Part shown: positions 1 to 7,797 of the stretch, piece by piece
How positions within the stretch are numbered: the stretch's first letter is position 1
Layout: the number at the start of each line of letters is the position of its first letter
Position numbers and translations under genes: made by a program
Notes under the pieces: model-generated
The model's database searches: none
What the model was told of the DNA's origin: nothing
The model's input: only the letters and a program-made list of their open reading frames with translations
Assembly: GCA_964402115.1 (NCBI GenBank)
Contig: CAYOBW010000150.1
Location: 1 to 16,416, forward strand
Reading direction: 5' to 3'
From: CAYOBW01 sp964402115
GTDB lineage: Bacteria > Verrucomicrobiota > Kiritimatiellia > UBA8416 > CAYOBW01
DNA length: 16,416 nucleotides

Positions 1-55
1 CCGGCGGACGGTCGCCGTGCAGTGGCCGGTCCGCCGCGTCACCGCGGCAGCTACG
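1..55. repeat. REP-like palindromic repeat, copy 1 (cut by window edge)
   Basis: This 55-base segment recurs at 103-157 with five substitutions (50 of 55 identical). It contains an 8-bp inverted repeat (2-9 with 29-36) around a 19-base loop. Comparison with the full copy at 85-157 shows it is the right three quarters of a longer imperfect palindrome, so about 18 bases of its left arm should lie outside the window. It is an intergenic, GC-rich, hairpin-forming repeat; a REP/BIME-type element is the closest known class. No transposase is in view. Confidence 0.7.
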
Positions 56-84
56 CAGCGGCCGGCCGGTGGGCGTCGCTCCAT

Positions 85-157
85 CGTAGCTGCCGGCGTG
101 AGCCGGCGGACGGTCGCTGTGCAAGGGCCCGTCCGCCGCGTTACCGCGGCAGCTACG
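85..157. repeat. REP-like palindromic repeat, copy 2 (complete)
   Basis: The outer arms 85-111 and 131-157 are imperfect reverse complements that share the ends CGTAGCTGCC and GGCAGCTACG, so the 73-base unit can fold into one long hairpin. The loop at 112-130 differs from that of copy 1, and in this copy two extra pairs (112-113 with 129-130) extend the inner stem. Arm 85-111 also pairs with 29-55 of copy 1 (23 of 27 positions), so the two units could form alternative structures. A 29-base spacer (56-84) separates the copies. Confidence 0.7.
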
Positions 158-438
158 GGGCTACCGCCGACGGGACTCCCAACGCCTCCACGGCGCGTTA
201 CCTGTCGCCACATCATCAGGTTCACGGGCTATTCGAGCCATCCAAGAGCGTTCGTGCACCCGTCTTCCGCCGCTTGTCTTCCGCCGCCAACGCCGCCAAC
301 GCCCCGCGGTCTACCGGCCGGCCGCGGCACGCCGAAGACCATGTGTACGATGGATTCTTGACCCTCCTGCGCGACTCCGCCACACTCCCCGCCATGAACT
401 CGCTGCTTCATCGGGAAGAAAGGGCAACCCTGAACATC
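158..438 (+). other. Gene-free leader upstream of the esterase-rhamnosidase gene
   Basis: The reading frame of the downstream gene stays open through this stretch, but its translation is low-complexity and arginine-rich, and the signal peptide begins only at 439, so I treat it as untranslated. It holds two small direct repeats: a 12-base unit GTCTTCCGCCGC at 262-273 and 276-287, and a 9-base unit CGCCGCCAA in tandem at 282-299. A possible -35 box, TTGACC (358-363), is followed 17 bases later by only a poor -10 match. I see no convincing promoter, riboswitch or terminator. Confidence 0.4.
262..299. repeat. Short direct repeats in the leader
   Basis: The 12-mer GTCTTCCGCCGC occurs at 262-273 and 276-287. 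The second copy runs straight into a tandem 9-mer CGCCGCCAA (282-290 and 291-299). Such clusters can arise by slippage or can bind a regulator; nothing in the window decides between these. Confidence 0.5.
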
Positions 439-3400
439 ATGAAGAGCGGATTCCTGGCCTTTACGCTCTTGGCTTTGGCGGTGGCTCTCCCGATGAACCG
501 GGCTTGGGCTGCCGACACGGCGAAGCCGCGGAAAGTCCTGTTTCCGCCGGGAGAAGTCTTTGAAGTCGACGGTCGCACCGCCTTCGTGATTCTCCCGGCG
601 GCTGAGAACCTCCACCCGAATCGTCCCGTTCCGTGGGTGTGGTACGCGCCCACGCTGCCCGGCCTTCCCGAGGCCCGCGAAAAATGGATGTTCGAACGCT
701 TTCTGGCGGCCGGCATTGCCGTGGCCGGCGTGGACGTCGGCGAATCCTATGGCAACCCGCAGGGACGCGCCTACTTCGCGACCTTCTACCGGGAGTTGGT
801 GGAGCGGCGCGGGTTCAGCCGCAAACCGTGCCTGCTGGCCCGCAGCCGCGGCGGCCTGATGCTCTACAACTGGGCGGCCGAGCATCCGGATTCCGTCGGC
901 GGCATCGCCGGCATTTACCCTGTCTGCAATATCCGTAGCTGGCCCGGCCTTAACAAGGCCTGCGGCGCCTACGGCCTGAGCGCGGAACAACTCGACGAAC
1001 AGTTGTCCCATCACAACCCGATTGACCGCCTCGCCCCGCTCGCCAAGGCCGGGGTCCCCATCTTTCACATCCATGGCGATACGGATGACGTGGTGCCTCT
1101 GCCAGACAACTCCGGCTTGCTTGCCAGCCGCTACCGGGAGCTGGGCGGTTCGATGCGCCTGCGGATTCCGCCCGGCCAGGGCCACAGCGTCTGGGACGGC
1201 TTCTTCCAATGCCGGGAACTCGTCGAGTTCGTCCTTGCCCACGCCAGCCCGGCGGCGGAGCGCGAACCTTCGGCTGCCCTGTTTCATGACCCGCCCATGG
1301 AAGCCCGCCCCGGGGCTTTCTGGGACTGGCTGAATGGCAACGTCGACCTTGGCGAAATCACCCGCGAACTCGAGGAGATGAAGGCCAAGGGCATGTCCGG
1401 CGCGGAAATCTGGGACATTGGTGTCATTCATCCGATTCCCGAAGAACCGATCCCGGCGGGTCCAGCCTTTCTCGGACCTGAATCGCTCAAAGCCGTCAAC
1501 CATGCCATCGAGCAAGCCGACCGCCTCGGCTTGCACTTGGGAATGGTCGCTTCGAGCAGTTGGAACGCCGGCGGCAGTTGGGTTCAGCCGCGCGATGCCA
1601 TGAAGGGCCTCTACCACGGCGAAATAACCGTCGCCGGCCCCTCGAAGCTGTCGCAGGTGTTGCCCTTCCCGGCCAACCACGCACCCAAAGGCGCCGACGG
1701 TCTGCCGCTCTACTACAAGGAGATCGCCGTGCTGGCCTTTCCGCAATCGCCCAGCAATCTCATCTGTGACGCCACCGCGGTTATCAACCTCAGCGAAAGA
1801 ATGAACCGCGACGGACTTCTCACCTGGGACGTTCCGGCCGGGTCCTGGGTGATTGCCCGGTTTGTCACCAGCAACACCGGAGAGAAACTGATGGTGCCCA
1901 GCTCCAACTCGAATGGCTTGCTCATCGACCACCTCGACGGCAACGCGGCCCGGATCCATTTTCGCTACATTATCGACCAGCTCCTCAAAACGCGTTTGAG
2001 TCTGGATGCGCTGCGCTACATGGAAGTCGACAGCGTCGAGGTCGATAATCAGATGGACTGGACCGACTCGTTTGTGGCGGAATTCCGCCAGCGGCGCGGC
2101 TATGACCCCATTCCCTATCTGCCCGCGCTCAAGGGCAAGCGCTTCACCGACCCGCAAATCACCTCCCGCTTTCAGCACGACTATCACAAGACCGTCAGCG
2201 ACTTATGGATTGACGGCCATTACCGCGCGTCCGGAGCATTCCTGAACACGTACGGCATGCAGCTCGTGGCCGAGGCGGGTCACGGTGGCTATCCGCGCGC
2301 CGAACCGTTGCGTGCCTGCGGTGCGGTGGATATTCCACGTGGCGAATTCTGGAACGGCTCGCAGTTCTGGGTGGTGAAGGAGGTGGCGTCCGCCGCCCAC
2401 ATCTATGGGCGGCAGCTTGTCGATGCGGAGTCCTTCACCGGCTGGCGGCACTGGCAGGACGGGCCGCTGGAATACAAGCGCCTGGCCGATACCGCTTTTT
2501 GTGACGGGCTGAATCGTATGACGTTCCATACCTTCGCGCATACCCCGCCCCAGGGCGGCGTGCCTGGGAACATGTATCACGCCGGCGAACACTTCAACGT
2601 CAACGCCACCTGGTGGCCTAAAGCCGCACCCCTGTTGTTCTACTTCTCCCGCTGCTGTTATCTTCTGCAGCAGGGTCAGCCCGTGGCCGACGTCTGCTTC
2701 TATTACGGCGACGACGCGCCCAACCTGGTCGCCACGCGCCGGATTGGCCCGGCTTCCAAGCGGCTGGACGGCGCCACCTGCGCCCATTGCGGGAGGCCCA
2801 ACCCGGCCCCCGCCGACGCGCTCGGAGCCGGTTACGACTACGACGTCATCAACTCCGACGTGATCCAAAACCGCCTGGAGTTCAAGGAGGGCCGCCTGGC
2901 GCTGCCCCATGGCGTGAGTTACTCGGTCATCGTCCTGCCCGAACGCACCGACATCCCGCTGCCCGTGCTGGCGAAACTGGAAACGCTCGTTCGCGAAGGA
3001 GCGACGCTGCTCGGCCCCAAGCCCGAGCGTGACACGTCATTGGCGGATTACCCCCGCTGCGACGAACAAATCAAGACCATTGCCGAGCGGATCTGGGGTC
3101 CTGGCAAGGGCGGGGAGACGCCCGCGCGGTCTTGCGGCAAAGGCCGGGTGATCGCAGATCGCAATCGGGTCCGCGACATCCTGCAACAGAACGGCATCGG
3201 CCCCGATTTCGCCTACAGCAGTCCGGGGAAGACCGCCGACCTCGACTACATTCACCGCCGCACTCCGGATGCCGACATCTACTTCGTCAGCAACACGCAG
3301 ATGGAAGATGCCGAGGCGGATTGCACGTTCCGCGTCCCGCAGCGCCTGCCCAAAGTGTGGCATCCCCAAACCGGCGAAATCAAGCCGTGCGCCGATTACG

Positions 3401-4017
3401 CGCGGGTTCCCGGAGGGATGAAGCTGAAGCTGCGATTGCCGCCCGCCGGCTCGGTGTTCGTCGTCTTTTCGGGAATCGCACCAGAGGCCGCCCCGACACC
3501 GGTGGCGAAGGAGGACGGCAAGACGCCCGCGCCGCTCGAGATCGCCGGCCCATGGGAAGTTCGATTTCCCCCGAACCTGGGCGCACCCCCAGCGCGCGTT
3601 TTCGATCAACTCGTTTCCTGGACCACGATTCCGGATGACGGTATCAAGTATTTCTCCGGCACCGCCACGTACCTCAAGGAATTCGATCTGCCGGCATCCA
3701 TGCTGACCGATGGCCGCCGTCTGGAGCTGGACCTGGGACAACTCCGCAACGTCGCCGACGTGACCTTGAATGGCAAGCCGCTCGGGATTCTATGGACGCC
3801 GCCCTACACCTGCGATGTCACCGGCCTGGTCCGGAGCGGTAAGAACGAATTGAAAATCGAAATCACCAACCTCTGGGCCAACCGCCTGGTCGGCGACGCG
3901 AAACTCCCCAGAGAGAAACGCGTGACACGCATAACTCAAAAAGTACCTATCGGCGGCCCCCACGAATCCGGCCTCCTCGGCCCCGTGCAATTACGTTTAT
4001 CAGGAGAGATGAGATGA
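439..4017 (+). CDS. Secreted alpha/beta-hydrolase esterase fused to GH106 alpha-L-rhamnosidase
   Basis: A 1192-residue exported protein. The start at 439 is chosen because a clear Sec signal peptide follows at once (MKSGF, hydrophobic core, Ala-Trp-Ala near residue 24). An in-frame ATG at 394 would bury that signal. Residues about 30-265 form an alpha/beta-hydrolase with nucleophile Ser136 (R-S-R-G-G), Asp216 in HGDTDDVVP and His249 in GQGHS, a complete triad. Residues about 275-1010 match glycoside hydrolase family 106, with the typical E-V-D-S-V-E-V-D-N segment (Glu534) and D-A-E-S-F-T-G-W (Glu664); these are the likely catalytic or metal-site acids. Residues about 1030-1190 form a GH2-like, galactose-binding-like beta sandwich. 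Family knowledge predicts removal of alpha-L-rhamnose from plant or algal polysaccharides; the esterase may strip acyl groups. The ester bond and the true glycan are unknown. Its stop overlaps the next start, implying translational coupling. Confidence 0.88.
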   Translation: MKSGFLAFTLLALAVALPMNRAWAADTAKPRKVLFPPGEVFEVDGRTAFVILPAAENLHPNRPVPWVWYAPTLPGLPEAREKWMFERFLAAGIAVAGVDVGESYGNPQGRAYFATFYRELVERRGFSRKPCLLARSRGGLMLYNWAAEHPDSVGGIAGIYPVCNIRSWPGLNKACGAYGLSAEQLDEQLSHHNPIDRLAPLAKAGVPIFHIHGDTDDVVPLPDNSGLLASRYRELGGSMRLRIPPGQGHSVWDGFFQCRELVEFVLAHASPAAEREPSAALFHDPPMEARPGAFWDWLNGNVDLGEITRELEEMKAKGMSGAEIWDIGVIHPIPEEPIPAGPAFLGPESLKAVNHAIEQADRLGLHLGMVASSSWNAGGSWVQPRDAMKGLYHGEITVAGPSKLSQVLPFPANHAPKGADGLPLYYKEIAVLAFPQSPSNLICDATAVINLSERMNRDGLLTWDVPAGSWVIARFVTSNTGEKLMVPSSNSNGLLIDHLDGNAARIHFRYIIDQLLKTRLSLDALRYMEVDSVEVDNQMDWTDSFVAEFRQRRGYDPIPYLPALKGKRFTDPQITSRFQHDYHKTVSDLWIDGHYRASGAFLNTYGMQLVAEAGHGGYPRAEPLRACGAVDIPRGEFWNGSQFWVVKEVASAAHIYGRQLVDAESFTGWRHWQDGPLEYKRLADTAFCDGLNRMTFHTFAHTPPQGGVPGNMYHAGEHFNVNATWWPKAAPLLFYFSRCCYLLQQGQPVADVCFYYGDDAPNLVATRRIGPASKRLDGATCAHCGRPNPAPADALGAGYDYDVINSDVIQNRLEFKEGRLALPHGVSYSVIVLPERTDIPLPVLAKLETLVREGATLLGPKPERDTSLADYPRCDEQIKTIAERIWGPGKGGETPARSCGKGRVIADRNRVRDILQQNGIGPDFAYSSPGKTADLDYIHRRTPDADIYFVSNTQMEDAEADCTFRVPQRLPKVWHPQTGEIKPCADYARVPGGMKLKLRLPPAGSVFVVFSGIAPEAAPTPVAKEDGKTPAPLEIAGPWEVRFPPNLGAPPARVFDQLVSWTTIPDDGIKYFSGTATYLKEFDLPASMLTDGRRLELDLGQLRNVADVTLNGKPLGILWTPPYTCDVTGLVRSGKNELKIEITNLWANRLVGDAKLPREKRVTRITQKVPIGGPHESGLLGPVQLRLSGEMR
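4002..4006 (+). promoter_or_regulatory. Ribosome binding site for the SGNH esterase gene
   Basis: AGGAG lies 7 bases before the ATG at 4014, inside the last codons of the rhamnosidase gene. It supports this start over the in-frame ATG at 4020 and supports coupled translation of the two genes. Confidence 0.75.
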
Positions 4018-5216
4018 AAATGAACACAAGAAGTGCAGTAGTTGGCGCGGTGGTTGCCGTGTCGTTGATGGCGACTGCGGTGATGGTCCGGCAAGCCGAG
4101 GCAGGCAACCCGCAACAGGCGTTCAAGGGGCCGGTGAAAGTCTTTATTCTAGCCGGGCAGTCGAACATGGAAGGGCATGGCGGCGTGAAAACGCTCGACA
4201 GGCTGGGGGAGCACCCGACGCATGGGCGTCTGTTGAAGAAGATCAAGAACGACGACGGCTCACTCGTTGTGCGCGATGATGTGTTCGTCTCATACAAGAA
4301 GCAAGACCAACACCTCAGGCGTCCGCTGTCGGTGGGTATGGGTGCCTGGGGGGCGGACTGGTTCGGGCCGGAGCTGATGTTCGGCATCGAGATGGGCGAT
4401 TGCTTTGAAGAGCCGGTGCTGCTGATCAAGACCTGCTGGGGCGGGCACAGCCTGTACGGGAATTTCCGTCCGCCAAGCGCGGGCAAAGCGGCCTATGAGA
4501 CAGGCTACAAGCCGGAAGAGGTCGGGGCATCTTATCACAAAATGGTGAAAGAGGTGCGCGAGTGCCTGGCCAATCTCGACACGGAGTTTCCGCAGTTGAA
4601 GGGGCTCAAGACCGAACTCTGCGGGTTCGTCTGGTTCCAGGGCTGGAACGACATGTGTCAGCCCGGCGATAAGATCCGGCAGCAGGTGTATGACGAATAC
4701 TGCCCGAATTTCGTCCATCTGGTTCAGGACCTGCGCGCGGAGTTCAAGGTGCCGAACCTGCCGGTAGTCATGGGTGAACTGGGTGTCGGCGGCGAACACG
4801 CCGACAAGAATATGGCCGATTTCAGGGCCGCGCAGGCCAAGCTTGCGACCTGCCCTGAGTTGAAAGGCGCCTTGGGTTACGTTCGTACGGCGCCATTCTG
4901 GTATCCCGAGCTGGATGAACTGCCCCGTAAAATGGAATCCGAAGAACATCGTGTGAGGAACGCGGTTGCGGTCAAGGTCAAGGAGCAACTGAAAGACAAG
5001 CCGGAAGGCGCGGATCCCAAGAAGGTGGAGAAGCTCGTCAAAGAAGCGGGCGACAAGGCTCTGATCGATGATGCGGCGTACCAGCAAGCCAAGCAGGAAT
5101 CCGATAAACACGTCTGCAACTGGTACTGCCATTACCAGGGAAGCGCCAGGGTATACTGCATGGTGGGTTACAGCCTGGCCGAGGCCCTGAAGCCGTTGTT
5201 GACAACCAAGCCGTAA
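4014..5216 (+). CDS. Secreted SGNH carbohydrate esterase (sialate O-acetylesterase-like)
   Basis: A 400-residue protein with an N-terminal signal peptide (about residues 1-30, ending near A-E-A-G). The fold is the SASA/SGNH esterase family: block I is L-A-G-Q-S-N-M-E-G with nucleophile Ser50, the W-F-Q-G-W-N-D segment is the middle conserved block, and C-H-Y-Q-G-S near the end carries the probable catalytic His373. Family members remove O-acetyl groups from sugars. Despite the domain name, sialic acid need not be the substrate; next to a GH106 enzyme, acetylated rhamnose-containing pectin or algal glycan is more plausible. The start shares ATGA with the upstream stop. Residues about 305-368 form a Lys/Glu-rich helical-looking stretch just before the catalytic His. 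Hand counts give about 53-55% GC for two sampled 60-base lines, the lowest of the lines I counted. Confidence 0.85.
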   Translation: MKMNTRSAVVGAVVAVSLMATAVMVRQAEAGNPQQAFKGPVKVFILAGQSNMEGHGGVKTLDRLGEHPTHGRLLKKIKNDDGSLVVRDDVFVSYKKQDQHLRRPLSVGMGAWGADWFGPELMFGIEMGDCFEEPVLLIKTCWGGHSLYGNFRPPSAGKAAYETGYKPEEVGASYHKMVKEVRECLANLDTEFPQLKGLKTELCGFVWFQGWNDMCQPGDKIRQQVYDEYCPNFVHLVQDLRAEFKVPNLPVVMGELGVGGEHADKNMADFRAAQAKLATCPELKGALGYVRTAPFWYPELDELPRKMESEEHRVRNAVAVKVKEQLKDKPEGADPKKVEKLVKEAGDKALIDDAAYQQAKQESDKHVCNWYCHYQGSARVYCMVGYSLAEALKPLLTTKP

Positions 5217-5232
5217 CCGTTCAATTCGCCGC
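5217..5232. other. Short junction between convergent operons
   Basis: Only 16 bases separate the stop of the + strand esterase gene (TAA) from the stop of the - strand glycosidase gene (TAG). No stem-loop or T-run is visible, so termination of both transcripts is either factor-dependent or occurs inside the facing gene. Base composition changes sharply here. Confidence 0.6.
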
Positions 5233-7797
5233 CTACTCGCGCTCCGCCAGGTACCACATCGTGCCGCTGGCCGGGCTGAGCACGAGGCAGCTCGCCGCGC
5301 GGTTGCGCAGCACCACGGCGGGTCGCGCCGGCAGGCCGTCGGGGCCGAGCGCCGTGACTTTCCACATGCCGGCGGGCAGGCTCACTTCGCCCGTTGCCGC
5401 CTCGATGCGCACCGGCGGCTGGCCCCACGCGTGGCCCACGGTCTCGCGAGTGGCATTGAAGCCCATGCCGACGTTCTCGCACCGCCCGCAGGCCGCCACG
5501 AGCAGTTTTCCGCTGCTCGCCAGCGCGCGTCCGTCCAGCGCGGTCAGCGTGACCGCGGCGAAGGCCGGCGCCCGCAGCGTGACGCGGCCGGCGCTGCCCG
5601 CCGCAAAGCCGGCCGCGTGGCCGACGTACACCTCGGCCCGCGGCCCGCGCGCGGCGTAGAAACCCTGCCGCTGCCCGTCGACCGACCACGCGAGCGCCGC
5701 GTCGGCCGCGGGCAGAGCGGTCTCCGCGCGTGCGCGATCCGGCGGCAGGACCAGCGCGAAGCGCGCCCCGAGCATGGCCGTGTCGGCCGCGGGGTTGACC
5801 GCGCGCACCGCGCGAATCGTGTCGTGGCTGCGCTGCTGCAGGGGCGCCAGCGCCGCCAGCCCCTCCGCGGCGGGCGCGAGGGCCTGCGTGTACCCCGCCC
5901 CCAGCGGCGCGAGGCCGGCCTCGCGGAACAGGTGCGCGCCGACGGCCATGAAACCCCACTTGGCGGGATTGGCGCGGATGTCGAAGAAACTCTCCAGCCG
6001 GTCCAGTGGCCCCGAGTCGGCATTGTGGCTGTAGCTGTACAGCCAGACCCCGTCCCAGTCCTGCAGCGCGGCGAAGCTGGCCACCAGCGGCACGCACTCG
6101 ACCTGGAAATCATTCGGCGCGGGGTGGTTGTACTCGGTGACCGTGAAGGGCTTGCCGGAGAGGCGATTGGCGGCGAGCAGGAAGAGCACGGCCTCGTCCC
6201 GGCAGTCCGTCATGGCATCTTGCGCCACGACCCAGTCGCCCGGGTCCCATGGTTTGCGCGGGAAGGACGGGTGCCGCCAGTAGGCGTGGGCGTCGATGAA
6301 GTCCATGTCGCGCTGCCCGTGGAGGCAGAGCGGCCCGAGCCCGATCGTGCCCGTGACCGGCGCCCGGCACCCGAGCCGCGTACGGATATGGTCGCGCATG
6401 CCGTCGAAATAGGCCTTCTCCGTCTCGGCCAGGAACAGGAGCCGGTCCGTGCTGCGCGCGGGCACCTCGTTGTCCGCGTACAGTCCGACCGAGCCGCGGT
6501 CCAGCTCCTCGCCGTCGTCGAGGACGATCTGGCCGCCGGGCTGCAGGCGGACATCGGCGAGGTAGAACGGGCCCGTCGCACCGCCGAACACGAAGCCGAC
6601 GCGCGCCTGCGTGTCGTCCTGCAGCGCGGTGAAGCCGCAGCGATAGGTGGCCCAGGCCGGGCCGAGGGTCAAATCGCGATCCAGGCCGAGGTTGTTCCAG
6701 GGGGCGTGGGCCATGGACGCGAGCGCCGTGAGCGGGCGGGCCTGCTCGGCGGCGGCCTGGAAGGTCAGCGTGTAGTAGCGTCCGGCTGCGAACCGGAGGC
6801 CGGACTGGTTGAACTGCAGATGCCACGCCTCGTCCCCGCGCCGCCGCGCCTCCACGCGCAGGGCCGGCTGGCCCTGCCACGTTGCGGCGGCCAGGGCAGC
6901 CTGCGCGCCGGCGTGCTGCTCGAGATGCCACGCGGCGGGTTGGCCGCCGTTGCCCGCCAGGGCCAGGGCGCCGTTGAGCAGGACGTTCGTGCCCGCCGGC
7001 TCGCAGCCGCGCGACCAGGCCGCGCGCAGTCCCGCGGACGAGCCGTAGCGCCGCCGCAGCCAGGCGTTGTACTGCTCCCGCAGGATGGCCGCGTAGTGGG
7101 GCGGCAGGGTGCGCAGCGAGCGCTCCGCGCCCCACATGAAGAGCGAGTTCTCGTTCGTGATCTCCACCAGCGCGATGGCGGGATCGTCCGCGTAGCGGAG
7201 GCCGCGCAGGGGGTTGACGCGTCCGAGCAGCGCGGTGGCATAGACCCGCTGCGCCTCGACGAGGGCCGGCGTGAAGATCGTCACCAGCTTGTCCATCTCC
7301 CGGCCGGGGTCGGGCAGGCCGAGGGCGTGGCTGTGCACGCGGCCCACGTGCAGGTTGAGGTCCACGTACACGCCGTGCCGCGCGAGGGCGGCGATGAAAT
7401 GATCCAGCCGCGTGAGCGCTTCGACCGACAGGCGGCGCGGGTCCTGCGCGTCCCAGATGCCGCGGGGGAAGCTCGCGGTGTCCATGTGATGCAGGCGCAC
7501 GTTGTTGACCCCGGCGGCGGCCAGGCGCGCCGCGATGCGGGGTGCGTCGTTCGTGGCGGGGAAGTTCGCGGCGAAGGAGCAGTTCACGCCCCAGAACCGG
7601 ACGCGCCGGCCGCCCGCGACGAAGTGCCCGTCGCGGACCTCCACGCGCGGGGCCGCGGGGCCAATGGGCGTGGCGGCGAACGCCAGCGCCGCGGCGGGCG
7701 CCGGGTCGGGCGGGATGACGAACGGCACGAAGTCGTCCGCGGTGGCGGCGCTGGAGAGGGTCAGGGCCGCCAGCACGGCCAGGGGCAATCGTCTCAC
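5233..7797 (-). CDS. Secreted TIM-barrel glycoside hydrolase (GH-A, cellulase-like) with CBM-like insertion
   Basis: An 854-residue exported protein starting at GTG 7797, which overlaps the kbl stop as GTGA and has AGGAG 8 bases upstream. Any upstream in-frame start would lie within kbl. The signal peptide is M-R-R-L-P-L-A-V-L-A-A-L. The barrel begins with V-R-F-W-G-V-N and V-N-N-V-R-L-H-H-M-D. Glu216 in V-E-I-T-N-E-N is the likely acid/base and Glu555 in T-V-T-E-Y-N-H-P the likely nucleophile, the clan GH-A arrangement. Residues about 271-425 read as a CBM4/9-like beta sandwich (starting N-V-L-L-N-G) inserted between the two catalytic acids. Barrel strands resume with F-I-D-A-H-A-Y-W and V-W-L-Y-S-Y-S-H. 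A beta-rich tail follows (about 640-854). Exact family and substrate cannot be set by eye; a beta-glycan hydrolase is most likely. It is the last gene of a three-gene operon. Confidence 0.75.
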   Translation of the reverse strand: MRRLPLAVLAALTLSSAATADDFVPFVIPPDPAPAAALAFAATPIGPAAPRVEVRDGHFVAGGRRVRFWGVNCSFAANFPATNDAPRIAARLAAAGVNNVRLHHMDTASFPRGIWDAQDPRRLSVEALTRLDHFIAALARHGVYVDLNLHVGRVHSHALGLPDPGREMDKLVTIFTPALVEAQRVYATALLGRVNPLRGLRYADDPAIALVEITNENSLFMWGAERSLRTLPPHYAAILREQYNAWLRRRYGSSAGLRAAWSRGCEPAGTNVLLNGALALAGNGGQPAAWHLEQHAGAQAALAAATWQGQPALRVEARRRGDEAWHLQFNQSGLRFAAGRYYTLTFQAAAEQARPLTALASMAHAPWNNLGLDRDLTLGPAWATYRCGFTALQDDTQARVGFVFGGATGPFYLADVRLQPGGQIVLDDGEELDRGSVGLYADNEVPARSTDRLLFLAETEKAYFDGMRDHIRTRLGCRAPVTGTIGLGPLCLHGQRDMDFIDAHAYWRHPSFPRKPWDPGDWVVAQDAMTDCRDEAVLFLLAANRLSGKPFTVTEYNHPAPNDFQVECVPLVASFAALQDWDGVWLYSYSHNADSGPLDRLESFFDIRANPAKWGFMAVGAHLFREAGLAPLGAGYTQALAPAAEGLAALAPLQQRSHDTIRAVRAVNPAADTAMLGARFALVLPPDRARAETALPAADAALAWSVDGQRQGFYAARGPRAEVYVGHAAGFAAGSAGRVTLRAPAFAAVTLTALDGRALASSGKLLVAACGRCENVGMGFNATRETVGHAWGQPPVRIEAATGEVSLPAGMWKVTALGPDGLPARPAVVLRNRAASCLVLSPASGTMWYLAERE

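Noticed and set aside
1..157. CRISPR array
   Set aside because: Only two long, self-complementary repeats with a 29-base spacer, five mismatches and no cas gene; a palindromic intergenic repeat fits better.
358..386. Possible promoter TTGACC with 17-base spacing to CACACT
   Set aside because: The -10 match is only three of six, and such matches are expected by chance; not listed as a promoter.
22..438. N-terminal extension of the rhamnosidase reading frame back to an ATG at 22
   Set aside because: It would translate the palindromic repeat and low-complexity leader, and would place a clear signal peptide 140 residues inside the protein.
229..2187. Minus-strand open frame (652 codons) opposite the esterase-rhamnosidase
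   Set aside because: Shadow frame with no signal, domain or ribosome binding site; the + strand holds a full esterase triad and GH106 motifs.
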